From a virus: 35,846 nt of DNA. The stretch covers positions 1-35,846 of the IMG/VR virus record IMGVR_UViG_3300046360_000144; one strand, given 5' to 3'. Shown here piece by piece: positions 1 to 6,187 of this stretch. How positions within the stretch are numbered: position 1 is the stretch's first letter; every line of letters starts with the position of its first letter. Below the pieces are notes generated by a model that was not told where the DNA came from, did no database searches, and saw only the letters and a program-made list of their open reading frames with translations. A program made the translations under genes and the position numbers.

Positions 1-563
1 CTGGTAATGGTGCTACTGGTGGATCTGGTGGTGCTGGTGGGTATAGTAAGTCACTATTTACAGCTGCTCAGATTGGTGCATCGCAAGTTTATGTAATTGG
101 AGCTGGTGGTACTGCTGGGGCTGCTGCTTATGGTGCGCCGGGTGATGGATCAAGTGGTGGAAATACTACGTTTGGCACTATTGTTCTTATGATTGCTGGC
201 GGTGGGATTCGTGGAATTGGTGCTCTTTCTGCGGGTCAGATGCCCACAGAAGGATCAGCTGGTGGATCGGCGAGTGGTGGTGAGATAAATATTGCTGGTC
301 AATATGGCAATACTGGAAGTTGGAATACAGGGGGAAGTCCTGAGGGTTATATATCTGCTGCTGGTGGTAGTGGCATGTATGGCTCTGGTGGCTATGGTGT
401 TCATAGTGCGGGAGGTAGTGGAGGTGTCCCTGGTAAGCCTGGTACTGGATATGGATCTGGTGGATCTGGTGCTGCTGCTTTTGATCCAGTAGGACCTACG
501 GCTGGAGCTATTGGTGGTGTTGGTGCTGGTGGTGTTATTATAATTACGGAATATTTATCATAA
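1..563 (+). CDS. Glycine-rich tail fibre/tip protein, C-terminal part (gene continues from the window end)
   Basis: The frame is open from the first base (full codons from position 3) to a TAA at 561-563, so the 5' end is missing here. The 186 visible residues are dominated by Gly, Ala and Ser, with runs such as GAGGTAGAA and GGSGGAGGY, and end in the hydrophobic stretch VIIITEYLS. Glycine-rich domains of this kind are found at the distal ends of phage tail fibres and bind host receptors; that role is inferred. The frame joins exactly with the incomplete gene at 35507-35846: one base left over there plus two here make an Ala codon. The join reads VECV-A-GNGATGG, which fits this protein class. 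The whole gene would encode 300 residues. An in-frame start at 189 exists, but the open frame upstream has the same composition, so I treat the gene as one. Confidence 0.75.
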   Translation, partial: GNGATGGSGGAGGYSKSLFTAAQIGASQVYVIGAGGTAGAAAYGAPGDGSSGGNTTFGTIVLMIAGGGIRGIGALSAGQMPTEGSAGGSASGGEINIAGQYGNTGSWNTGGSPEGYISAAGGSGMYGSGGYGVHSAGGSGGVPGKPGTGYGSGGSGAAAFDPVGPTAGAIGGVGAGGVIIITEYLS

Positions 564-594
564 AATAATTACCACTCGTGGTATTGGAGATAAC

Positions 595-696
595 ATGTTA
601 CACATTCAGAAGTCTTATTTGGCGATATCAATCGTAATAGCATTGATTGTGACATTGATATTAACAAGAGTTGTTATGATTCATTTCATGCAGTAA
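595..696 (+). CDS. Very small membrane protein (33 aa)
   Basis: This is a 33-residue frame starting with ATG eight bases after a GGAG ribosome-binding site (586-589). Residues 9-28 form one hydrophobic segment (YLAISIVIALIVTLILTRVV), so a single-pass membrane protein is likely. It lies 31 bases after the fibre gene and 20 bases before another small membrane protein. Position after the fibre genes and before the transcription stop would suit a holin or other lysis accessory, but no family is recognised and the function is unknown. Confidence 0.5.
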   Translation: MLHIQKSYLAISIVIALIVTLILTRVVMIHFMQ

Positions 697-716
697 ATAA
701 TGTAATAGGATATAGT

Positions 717-902
717 ATGGCATCAATATTGGGATTAATATTATCAGCGGCATTAGCGATATGTGTTGTCACTGGTAGTTATTTATTGAAATTGAAGAAT
801 GATCATTTTATTGAGCAGATAACTGAGTCTATTATTGAAGATCAAACGGGTATTGATATTGATTTGAGCCCAGAAGATTCAAAAAATACTGAGAAAATAT
901 AA
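717..902 (+). CDS. Small membrane protein (61 aa)
   Basis: The protein starts at the ATG of 717, preceded by an AGGA at about 706-709. Residues 4-23 are a hydrophobic membrane segment (ILGLILSAALAICVVTGSYL). It is followed by a charged, acidic tail (KLKNDHF, then IDIDLSPEDSK). That suggests one membrane helix with a soluble acidic end. It is the last plus-strand gene before an inverted repeat that probably ends transcription. Together with the 33-residue membrane protein just upstream it could be part of a lysis or membrane-modifying module, but this rests only on position and topology. I do not recognise the family. Confidence 0.6.
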   Translation: MASILGLILSAALAICVVTGSYLLKLKNDHFIEQITESIIEDQTGIDIDLSPEDSKNTEKI

Positions 903-903
903 A

Positions 904-936
904 ACCATGTAAAGCAGGGGGCCCACCTTACATGGT
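904..936. terminator. Inverted repeat between converging gene sets
   Basis: A perfect 9-bp stem (ACCATGTAA at 904-912, TTACATGGT at 928-936) encloses a 15-base loop. It lies between the plus-strand genes ending at 902 and the minus-strand operon ending at 999, where a bidirectional terminator is expected. No long T-run follows on either strand, so efficiency is uncertain. Confidence 0.5.
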
Positions 937-998
937 CAACAAACACTTACTTTAAGGGAGTAAGCGAAACATTTATGTTACAACATGTATGTTAAATC

Positions 999-1169
999 TT
1001 ATAAAACATATGCACCAATATAATACCATTTGGTTTCATCTTTTCCAACTTGTACGTATATTTCGTATTCAATTTCGTTTATAGCGACCTTGCACAAGGT
1101 TCCAGTTGGCGCTTCATTAAGAATTGTTGGTGCGCTATATCGATGAATAATTTCATGTATTGGATTCAT
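999..1169 (-). CDS. Hypothetical protein, 56 aa, last gene of the minus-strand operon
   Basis: The minus strand has an ATG at 1169 preceded by CGGAGAG, a good ribosome-binding site, and an open frame of 56 codons ending in TAA at 999-1001. The protein begins MNPIHEIIHRYSAPTILNEA and ends WYYIGAYVL; aromatic and beta-strand-forming residues dominate the second half, which suggests a small beta fold. No membrane segment or Cys cluster is present. It follows the ERF gene by 41 bases and is probably co-transcribed with it. I recognise no family; a small phage accessory protein is the most that can be said. Confidence 0.55.
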   Translation of the reverse strand: MNPIHEIIHRYSAPTILNEAPTGTLCKVAINEIEYEIYVQVGKDETKWYYIGAYVL

Positions 1170-1210
1170 ATACTCTCCGTGTGGCTATGCCACTTCTTTA
1201 TGGTTAATTA

Positions 1211-1897
1211 TTAATCCAGGAGCCCATATTCTTTTCTTTTTATGTCGTCGATACGATCGATAATATAATCGAATTTATCAGCTGGTAAATCGCTGATATC
1301 TGTTACGTTATATCCATTTTTCATTCGTACTGCGATATCAGTGTATTCGCCAATCTTTTTGGTTATGATTGCGAGTTGTGTTGCATTAATCTTTGATGAA
1401 GCAGCTGATCTATATCCGTTGTTTTGTGCAGATGAAGCAGCATTGCCGTCATCATCATCATCACCAGTTAGTACACCAACAAGAGAGCTGTAGCACATAC
1501 GTTTAAGATATGTGTTATATGAGCTGAGTGATTGCACATCATTTTTTACAGGTGAATGTTTAGCTTTTGATTTAATCCATTGACCAGAAGAGTGTATTAA
1601 AAGAGTAACAAGATATGAGTGTCCATCGTTCATGTTCATAACACTTTGAATGACTGATAACCCATTTTTCACCAGTGCAGGGCGTGATGCATTAACGACT
1701 GCTGTAAGATCTGCATACTTACTTTTAAAGAATGGATTTGCTGATGCTTTGCCAGCAATTTCAAATTCACTCTGTGCTTTAGCCAAGGCGCACGCAAGTT
1801 CATTGATTTGAGGTGACATCATAGAATCACCGCCAAAAGATAAATCGTTTGTTGCGGGTTGATTTTGCTGGTTTGTAATTAAATTACTATTTTCCAT
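1211..1897 (-). CDS. erf: ERF-family single-strand annealing recombinase
   Basis: The 228-residue product matches the essential recombination function family. The hallmark block is at residues 54-73 (NPFFKSKYADLTAVVNASRP), followed by the block LVKNGLSVIQ and a beta-rich core (HSYLVTLLIHSSGQWI). Such proteins coat single-stranded DNA and anneal complementary strands, helping a phage to circularise, repair or recombine its genome. A run of five Asp (about residue 145) separates the core from a lower-complexity C-terminal region, which is normal for the family. The start overlaps the end of the HU-like gene by 11 bases, implying translational coupling. The gene sits in a minus-strand operon with an HU-like protein and a zinc-knuckle protein, a typical early recombination/replication module. 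Confidence 0.88.
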   Translation of the reverse strand: MENSNLITNQQNQPATNDLSFGGDSMMSPQINELACALAKAQSEFEIAGKASANPFFKSKYADLTAVVNASRPALVKNGLSVIQSVMNMNDGHSYLVTLLIHSSGQWIKSKAKHSPVKNDVQSLSSYNTYLKRMCYSSLVGVLTGDDDDDGNAASSAQNNGYRSAASSKINATQLAIITKKIGEYTDIAVRMKNGYNVTDISDLPADKFDYIIDRIDDIKRKEYGLLD

Positions 1898-2171
1898 TGT
1901 TCTCTATTATCTGTTTAAGGTTTTTTGCTGCTATAAATACTAATTGTTTACGTGCTTTGATTTTCATTGGTTGTTGAGTTGATGGATTGATGCCATCTCT
2001 TTCTTTTTTAGTGACTACTTTAAAAGTTCCGGTACCAAGAAATACAATCTTTTCATTGTTATCGAAGCATTCTTTAAGAACTTCTTGGAATGCATTGATA
2101 ATTTTATAGGTATCTTTTGGGTTTATTCCCAATTTGATTGCAATTGTTTTAGCTAATTGTGCTTTGTTCAT
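1887..2171 (-). CDS. HU/IHF-family DNA-binding protein
   Basis: The 94-residue protein has the full length and layout of the HU/IHF family: an N-terminal helical pair (MNKAQLAKTIAIKLGI), a second helix (INAFQEVLKECF), the conserved core IVFLGTGTFKV, then the beta-arm with basic residues and the Pro of the INPSTQQPMKIKARK segment. This class bends DNA and stabilises nucleoprotein complexes. In a phage it may assist replication, recombination or packaging-site architecture. The start is at 2171 with AAAGGGAACATA upstream. It ends 11 bases inside the ERF gene and follows the zinc-knuckle gene by 10 bases, so all three share a transcript from the promoter at 2381-2409. Confidence 0.92.
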   Translation of the reverse strand: MNKAQLAKTIAIKLGINPKDTYKIINAFQEVLKECFDNNEKIVFLGTGTFKVVTKKERDGINPSTQQPMKIKARKQLVFIAAKNLKQIIENNGK

Positions 2172-2181
2172 TATGTTCCCT

Positions 2182-2340
2182 TTAATATTTGAGTTGTTTT
2201 ATTTTCTTAGCCTTTGAAGAATATTCTTTTCTTTTTTGTATATCTTCTTGAAGACACACAGCTGAGCAGAATAACATTTGATATTCCATTGGTGACGAGC
2301 ACCGTAAGCAATAATATGTTTTTGTAAATTGTTTTTCCAT
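2182..2340 (-). CDS. Small zinc-knuckle protein (52 aa), first gene of the early operon
   Basis: I chose the ATG at 2340 because it follows a strong ribosome-binding site (AAGGGAAG) and lies about 35 bases from the predicted transcription start. Longer overlapping frames in this region lack such a site. The product has two cysteine pairs, CLRC at residues 11-14 and CSAVC at residues 25-29, then a basic tail (KRKEYSSKAKKIKQ). Four Cys in this spacing suggest a zinc ribbon or knuckle that could bind nucleic acid or a host protein. Being first in the early operon is typical of phage regulators or host-takeover factors, but the role is unknown. Confidence 0.65.
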   Translation of the reverse strand: MEKQFTKTYYCLRCSSPMEYQMLFCSAVCLQEDIQKRKEYSSKAKKIKQLKY

Positions 2341-2380
2341 ATACTTCCCTTAAAAGTAATTGGTTTATTGATATACTTAT

Positions 2381-2409
2381 AATATAGCACAACGCCGATA
2401 CAGAGTCAA
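2381..2409 (-). promoter_or_regulatory. Sigma70-type promoter of the minus-strand early operon
   Basis: On the minus strand TTGACT (2409-2404) and TATATT (2386-2381) are separated by exactly 17 bases. Both boxes match the consensus at five or more of six positions. The predicted start near 2374 gives a leader of about 35 bases before the ATG at 2340. Confidence 0.75.
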
Positions 2410-2447
2410 TAGTCATTTTTATAATTTACTTAATAGCATAATAAAAA

Positions 2448-2474
2448 ACACCCCATGACTTTTTGGTAAGGTGT
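2448..2474. terminator. Short hairpin upstream of the early promoter
   Basis: A 5-bp stem ACACC (2448-2452)/GGTGT (2470-2474) surrounds a 17-base loop. On the minus strand the downstream arm is followed by a T-rich run. It could insulate the two divergent transcription units. It is short, so confidence is low. Confidence 0.3.
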
Positions 2475-2479
2475 ACGAT

Positions 2480-2599
2480 CGACAATTTGTCGAGACTTAA
2501 AGTTAACAAAAAATATTAAACAAAATAATACGATAAGACTGGGCTTAAGTAGCTCTGATAGATGAAAATGGATAGATTGGGGTTGATTTATCGAATCAA
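2480..2599. promoter_or_regulatory. Two operator-like dyads in the divergent control region
   Basis: CGACAATTTGTCG (2480-2492) is a 13-base palindrome. TTGATT-TATCG-AATCAA (2583-2599) is a second dyad with 6-bp arms. Both lie between the minus-strand early promoter and the plus-strand HTH gene, where repressor or replication-initiator sites are expected. A weak plus-strand promoter (TTAACA, 17 bases, TAATAC) may lie at about 2511-2540. Binding by the HTH protein encoded at 2707 is a guess. Confidence 0.35.
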
Positions 2600-2641
2600 G
2601 AAGAGTAGGGTATAAGCATTGAAAAATAGATAGAAAATAAA

Positions 2642-2693
2642 AAACTCTTGTTTAGTTATCAGCGTTCAAAACAGATAATCCTAACAAGAGTTT
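2642..2693. promoter_or_regulatory. Strong hairpin in the leader of the HTH gene (attenuator or terminator)
   Basis: AAACTCTTGTT (2642-2652) and AACAAGAGTTT (2683-2693) form a perfect 11-bp stem. GTTATC and GATAAT inside the loop can extend it. The structure ends 13 bases before the ATG at 2707. On the minus strand the stem is followed by a T-rich run, so it could terminate minus-strand readthrough. On the plus strand it could act as an attenuator for the HTH gene. Confidence 0.5.
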
Positions 2694-2706
2694 TAGTCCA
2701 TACAAC

Positions 2707-3474
2707 ATGAAGAGTAAGTTCATGAGTACGTTAAAAAGAATACCAAATAAAAAAAGAGTTGCAAGTAGAAATGATTTTTTCTTCTTGGCAAAGCAATTTA
2801 AATCTTTAATTCTGCAAAAATCAAACATATTATATATCCCCAAGTCAACTGTCTCAGCTCTCAATGTACTTATCGATTATAGTTCTGTTTATGATGAAAT
2901 ATATCCATCTCAGACTACGATTGCTGAAAGAATTGGAGTTTGTCGTCAAACAGTTAGCCAATCTTTTAGTGTTTTAACCGTTCATAAAATTATCGAAGAG
3001 AAAAAGCAGCGTGGCAAAAATGAAACATGTCTCTATAAACTTAGCCCGTTACTGTATAGATATAAATCACACTTAATAGATATACTTCCCGCTTTAAAGA
3101 AATGTCTAGGGCTTACTGACTTAACTGATCCATTCGCTGCTTATAAATCCACGACACTAAGTATGAATAATACAGAGGACGTTAATAAAGTTACTATATT
3201 TCAGCACAGTGCGTGGTATCAACCTGACGAATATTCTGACCATGTTCCAGAAAAAACAATCATTTCTCAAGAAGTCAGTGATATTTTTGGTGGAGAGCCA
3301 CCATCAACACTTCTTGAAGTGTCTTCCTCTTCACATGGTTTATATATAAACCCTTCCAGTGCAGTTCAACACGACAATGCACGAACAAAAGATCCTGTAC
3401 TTTGGGAGATGACTGTGAAACATTTTACAAAAATATTAAACGAGTATGAAAACGATTGGATAACCAATGGATGA
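2707..3474 (+). CDS. Helix-turn-helix protein, candidate replication initiator or regulator
   Basis: The 255-residue protein carries a winged-helix/HTH domain at about residues 48-115. The segment YPSQTTIAERIGVCRQTVSQ shows the helix-turn-helix pattern, followed by a wing-like basic loop (EEKKQRGKNETC). This arrangement is common in phage and plasmid replication initiators and in some repressors. The N-terminus is strongly basic (KSKFMSTLKRIPNKKRVASR); the C-terminal half is hydrophilic and unrecognised. Two ATGs compete, 2707 and 2722; the second has GAGTAAG just upstream, the first has no clear ribosome-binding site. It heads the plus-strand operon, next to the divergent control region, where an initiator gene and origin would be expected. 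No helicase or polymerase gene is present, so replication would rely on host enzymes. Confidence 0.6.
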   Translation: MKSKFMSTLKRIPNKKRVASRNDFFFLAKQFKSLILQKSNILYIPKSTVSALNVLIDYSSVYDEIYPSQTTIAERIGVCRQTVSQSFSVLTVHKIIEEKKQRGKNETCLYKLSPLLYRYKSHLIDILPALKKCLGLTDLTDPFAAYKSTTLSMNNTEDVNKVTIFQHSAWYQPDEYSDHVPEKTIISQEVSDIFGGEPPSTLLEVSSSSHGLYINPSSAVQHDNARTKDPVLWEMTVKHFTKILNEYENDWITNG

Positions 3475-3814
3475 TTTAAGATACAAGAAACCTTTTAAGA
3501 AAACAGAAGAACCATCAAATAGAAAACAGCAACAACAACACAAAGAAGCATATAAGCTCAAGTGTATACAAAGATCTCTTGAGTATATGCAACAACCAGG
3601 TAATAAACAGAAAGCTACTGAATTCAGCAAGTATGGCTTCTCTGCTGCCACAAAACAAGTAGAACAAGTTAAGCCCGATTATCAAGCCATTTTTGACTGC
3701 CTTTCTGACATGGATGATTCTCAATTTGAGCCAACAGTCGTAACATTCGATGAAAATAGATCGTCAAATGATCCAAAAATTGCTACATTATTACGACAGA
3801 CTGGTTTGTTTTAA
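3467..3814 (+). CDS. Hypothetical basic/Gln-rich early protein (115 aa)
   Basis: The start codon overlaps the end of the HTH gene by 8 bases, so the two are probably translationally coupled. The first 35 residues are very basic and Gln-rich (KKPFKKTEEPSNRKQQQQHK), the rest is acidic and ends VVTFDENRSSNDPKIATLLR. There are no membrane segments or Cys motifs. Position between a possible initiator and the resolvase suggests a replication accessory role, possibly a loader or partner of the HTH protein. No family is recognised. Confidence 0.6.
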   Translation: MDDLRYKKPFKKTEEPSNRKQQQQHKEAYKLKCIQRSLEYMQQPGNKQKATEFSKYGFSAATKQVEQVKPDYQAIFDCLSDMDDSQFEPTVVTFDENRSSNDPKIATLLRQTGLF

Positions 3815-3824
3815 TGTATAAGAT

Positions 3825-3846
3825 CAGTTCGTGACAAAATGTCACG
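3825..3846. repeat. GTGACA-AAA-TGTCAC palindrome, copy 1
   Basis: A 7-bp stem CGTGACA/TGTCACG with an AAA loop spans 3830-3846. The 22 bases 3825-3846 are identical to 31805-31826, almost 28 kb away. Copies also occur at 31857-31873 and, with a one-base spacer, at 14936-14948. All lie just upstream of gene starts. Confidence 0.7.
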
Positions 3847-3866
3847 GGCCAAGTACGGAGGTAATC

Positions 3867-4263
3867 ATGGTTTATGTAATACCCAGGCAATCCAATACCA
3901 CTCGCTCGACCAAGATTCTCAAAAAGTAAAACACACATATTTGACTGCCAAAAGAATCAAAAACTATTCGATGGTATAACACTTCAATCCCAACATGATC
4001 ATAACCTACTGCTCGATGGACCACTTCATCTCGATATTATATTTTTTATGACAATCCCAAGAACCGCATCAAAACGAAGACAAATTGAATTAGACGGAAT
4101 GCATCACATCATAAAACCTGATATTGATAACATGATCAAATATTATCTCGATATTTGTACAAATGTCGTATTTAAAGATGATTGTATTATTGCACAAGTT
4201 ACTGCCCGTAAAGTATATGACCAAAATCCACGCACACAATTCACACTATTGGAATTAAAATGA
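3867..4263 (+). CDS. rusA: RusA-family Holliday junction resolvase, split by an apparent +1 frameshift
   Basis: RusA resolvases cut four-way DNA junctions during phage recombination and before packaging. The C-terminal part in frame from 3901 shows the family signatures: LARPRFSKSK near the start and KPDIDNMIKYYLD with the two catalytic Asp, then FKDDCI with the third acidic site and NPRTQF. The natural start is the ATG at 3867, preceded by ACGGAGG. However, that frame reads MVYVIP and then goes out of register at CCC AGG (3882-3887). Removing one C restores the family N-terminus VIPGNPIPLARPRF. Read with that shift the product is 131 residues, normal for RusA. The ATG at 4048 alone would lack the N-terminal third. 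Either this is a programmed +1 slip at CCC-AGG, a real mutation, or a sequencing error. The stop overlaps the terS start (ATGA). Confidence 0.78.
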
Positions 4264-4775
4264 AGACGGAACTGAAAAAAGTAGCTAAAACAGCTAAACA
4301 TAACACCGTTTTAAAGAAAGAAACAAAAAATGACCGTGATCCCATACGTGCAAAATCACCATGGATGGAGGATTATCAAGATTTCTTTACCCATAAATGT
4401 CACCCCGTTAGTCAGGCATTTTTAGACCGTCTTTCATGTGAACTTATTGAATACGTAGAAAATACTAAAACTATATTTAGACATGAATGGTTTTTCACAC
4501 AGAAGAGAATATATCCTAAGACTGCACGAAGATGGGCAGAACAGAATGAACAGTTTGGAAGGGTATATGAAGTATCAAAGTTTATTCTGGGGATGAGAAG
4601 AGAAGATAAGGGACTGAGAAAAGAGTTTGATTCTGGATTAATCTCAACATCTATGCCTCTTTATGATGAAGAATGGAGAAACTTGCTTGAATGGAAATCG
4701 AAGATAGCAGAAAAGAATACTGCACCATCAACAGTTATTGTTCAAATGGAGCCATTTCTCCCGATCGGGGAATAA
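4260..4775 (+). CDS. terS: Probable terminase small subunit
   Basis: The 171-residue protein has the layout of podovirus small terminases. There is a basic N-terminus, a helical DNA-recognition region around residues 78-100 (TQKRIYPKTARRWAEQNEQF), then helices ending in MPLYDEEWRNLLEWKSKI, a motif common to this group. Small terminase oligomers recognise phage DNA and hand it to the large subunit for cutting and packaging. The start overlaps the rusA stop by four bases (ATGA), implying coupled translation. The large subunit lies 1.8 kb downstream on the same strand, separated by small genes. The assignment rests on pattern and context. Confidence 0.65.
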   Translation: MKTELKKVAKTAKHNTVLKKETKNDRDPIRAKSPWMEDYQDFFTHKCHPVSQAFLDRLSCELIEYVENTKTIFRHEWFFTQKRIYPKTARRWAEQNEQFGRVYEVSKFILGMRREDKGLRKEFDSGLISTSMPLYDEEWRNLLEWKSKIAEKNTAPSTVIVQMEPFLPIGE

Positions 4776-4870
4776 AGATGTGAGCGGTAATGTATGGTTA
4801 CAATATATGAAAAAGAAACGACGACGATATAAATATTATTTTAAGTTCAACCAGTTCTCCAGGATGATTT

Positions 4871-5173
4871 GTGAAGAAGAGTTTTTTAGTAAAGAGTCTA
4901 ATTATTTTATTCGTGGGTACGCTATACACTGATGATTGTTCAGAGCCCATGTATCCATTTGATGGAATTGTTATTGACGGTGAAGCAATATTTTTGGAAA
5001 AGCCGGAGATACGTGCGAATGGATACCTTGTTCGATGTGAGTGTGGAGAAGCGCCATCGATTGTAACTGTTAAATTCGGCTTTGTTAATGCATATTGTTC
5101 AGAGCATGCACCACTTCCAGTACGCAGTAGAATGTTTGGGCCTAGAGATTTTCCATGGAGTAAAGATGAGTAA
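4871..5173 (+). CDS. Small exported CxC protein A (100 aa)
   Basis: Translation most likely starts at GTG 4871, six bases after AGGA (4861-4864). The N-terminus is a typical export signal (KKSFLVKSLIILFVGTLYT). The mature part contains a Cys pair CEC and later YCSEHAPLP. The pattern KP-x8-V-R-C-E-C-G, then C-S-E-H-x-P, recurs in the protein at 5844-6185, so the two are paralogues. The four Cys/His residues could bind zinc or form disulfides outside the cytoplasm. The stop lies inside the next gene's start (8-base overlap). Function is unknown; an envelope-acting factor, such as one against superinfection or for lysis, is conceivable. Confidence 0.6.
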   Translation: MKKSFLVKSLIILFVGTLYTDDCSEPMYPFDGIVIDGEAIFLEKPEIRANGYLVRCECGEAPSIVTVKFGFVNAYCSEHAPLPVRSRMFGPRDFPWSKDE

Positions 5174-5540
5174 AAAATATACAATGAAAGAAACGCGCCA
5201 GATATTACGAGATGTTCTTTGTGGCGCGTTTGAACATATGGAAGCAATAAAAACAGAGATACGAAAGCTTGGACCCGAAGAAGAACTGCATAAAGATGCA
5301 GATAAGATGGCAAGAGCTCGTGTCATGACATTAACATTGACCTGTATTAACGATATTATTCATCCAGCGCATCAGATATGTTTACAGTTATTTAAAGATC
5401 ATAAAGAGATGCTTGATATTTACATGAGAAATCAGAAGATAGCGGTGGAAAGAAAGATGGTCCCTGAATGCTATTGCACCAGTTGTATGGATATGAAGCA
5501 AAAAGAACAGTCATTGACTGAATCATCAAATAGCAAATAA
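5166..5540 (+). CDS. Hypothetical helical protein (124 aa)
   Basis: I place the start at ATG 5166, which has GGAGTAAAG just upstream and overlaps the previous gene's end; an upstream in-frame extension would lie wholly inside that gene. The product looks all-helical and charged (ETRQILRDVLCGAFEHMEAI, then DADKMARARVMTLTLTCI). It ends with a Cys-rich patch ECYCTSCMDMK that could bind a metal. It has no signal peptide although both flanking small genes have one. No family is recognised. It is the last gene before a strong promoter and hairpin at 5547-5655. Confidence 0.6.
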   Translation: MSKKYTMKETRQILRDVLCGAFEHMEAIKTEIRKLGPEEELHKDADKMARARVMTLTLTCINDIIHPAHQICLQLFKDHKEMLDIYMRNQKIAVERKMVPECYCTSCMDMKQKEQSLTESSNSK

Positions 5541-5546
5541 TACATA

Positions 5547-5575
5547 TTTACATTTAAACTTAATTGAATTATAAT
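5547..5575 (+). promoter_or_regulatory. Sigma70-type promoter inside the early/middle plus-strand operon
   Basis: TTTACA (5547-5552) and a perfect TATAAT (5570-5575) are exactly 17 bases apart. The transcript would start near 5582 and meet a strong hairpin at 5623-5655 before the next gene at 5681. Confidence 0.7.
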
Positions 5576-5581
5576 ATTTGC

Positions 5582-5662
5582 AATATTGAGCGTGTAATGT
5601 TTGTTATTGCACACTCGCTTGTAAGTGGGATGTATCCTAAAAATGCATTCCACTTATTTTTA
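5582..5662 (+). ncRNA. Candidate short RNA or attenuated leader
   Basis: A strong promoter lies directly upstream and a terminator-like hairpin lies at the end, with no credible protein between them. The expected transcript is about 80 nt. The stretch before the hairpin can also fold (GTGTAAT near 5591 with ATTGCACAC near 5608). Either this is a small RNA, or it is the leader of the ribbon-helix-helix gene at 5681 with termination controlling its expression. Confidence 0.35.
5623..5655 (+). terminator. Intrinsic terminator/attenuator
   Basis: Arms 5623-5635 and 5643-5655 pair over 13 positions (two are G-U) around a 7-base loop, followed by ATTTTTATG. It is 25 bases upstream of the start at 5681. 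Confidence 0.65.
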
Positions 5663-5680
5663 TGTTTAATAAGGAGAGCT

Positions 5681-5851
5681 ATGGATTTTAAGAGAAAAGA
5701 ATCATGTATGAGATTTACGTTTGATATTCCTACAGGTGATCATACAAAGTTAAAGATGTTATCAGCGCGAATACAGAAGTCTATGAAAGATATTATACTT
5801 TGTGAGATATCAAAGCTTGTTAAAGATATTACTATGGATGACAATGATTAA
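5681..5851 (+). CDS. Ribbon-helix-helix-like protein (56 aa)
   Basis: The ATG at 5681 follows an excellent ribosome-binding site (AAGGAG). The sequence MRFTFDIPTGDHTKLKMLSA (residues 10-29) plus the following helix RIQKSMKDIILCEISKLV fits the ribbon-helix-helix fold: a short strand, then two helices with the turn at KS. Such dimers bind operators, often as antitoxins or autoregulators. An upstream hairpin and promoter suggest regulated expression. The gene overlaps the exported protein at 5844 by 8 bases. No toxin is recognisable beside it, so a transcriptional regulator is the cautious call. Confidence 0.6.
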   Translation: MDFKRKESCMRFTFDIPTGDHTKLKMLSARIQKSMKDIILCEISKLVKDITMDDND

Positions 5852-6185
5852 GTTATTATTTTGTACGACTTTATGGTTGGTGATGCCAGATTTGACCGCA
5901 TCAGTACACAAAGTATCAATACAATACGATCTTAAGTTGACCGATGAAGTTGTAGTATTTGGTAAGCCAACATTATGCTTGAATACTGTACCGGTCAAAT
6001 GTAAATGCGGAAGACCTGGTGAGTATTTGGCCTTTAAGAGAGCGCAGATAATACCATGTTGTGCAGATCATGAACCAAAAAAGAAACCAAAGCCAAATCA
6101 GATTGTTGCTCAAGGTAAAGTTCTTAATGCAAGTAACATAAAACCTTTTGATTTGAGCAAAGAACTAAAGAATAAAAGGAAGTAA
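5844..6185 (+). CDS. Small exported CxC protein B (113 aa), paralogue of protein A
   Basis: The start ATG 5844 overlaps the preceding gene's stop. Residues 1-19 form a signal peptide (MIKLLFCTTLWLVMPDLTAS). The mature part repeats the pattern of the protein at 4871-5173: KPTLCLNTVPVKCKCG, then PCCADHEP. The C-terminal third is basic (KKKPKPNQ, KELKNKRK) and absent from the paralogue. A secreted or periplasmic metal-binding or disulfide-bonded protein is likely. The gene is followed after 2 bases by the possible lipoprotein gene. Function is unknown. Confidence 0.6.
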   Translation: MIKLLFCTTLWLVMPDLTASVHKVSIQYDLKLTDEVVVFGKPTLCLNTVPVKCKCGRPGEYLAFKRAQIIPCCADHEPKKKPKPNQIVAQGKVLNASNIKPFDLSKELKNKRK

Positions 6186-6187
6186 TT

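Noticed and set aside
2199-2416. Longer minus-strand frames over the zinc-knuckle gene
   Set aside because: Their starts lie in or upstream of the promoter and lack ribosome-binding sites; the frame at 2182-2340 has a Cys motif and a strong site.
4780-4932. Possible 50-residue gene (GTG 4780) after terS
   Set aside because: Low-complexity basic/aromatic sequence, GTG start, and 62 bases of overlap with the better supported exported protein at 4871.
4798-5313. 171-codon minus-strand frame
   Set aside because: Antisense to the exported CxC protein, no ribosome site and no recognisable domain; composition is that of a shadow frame.
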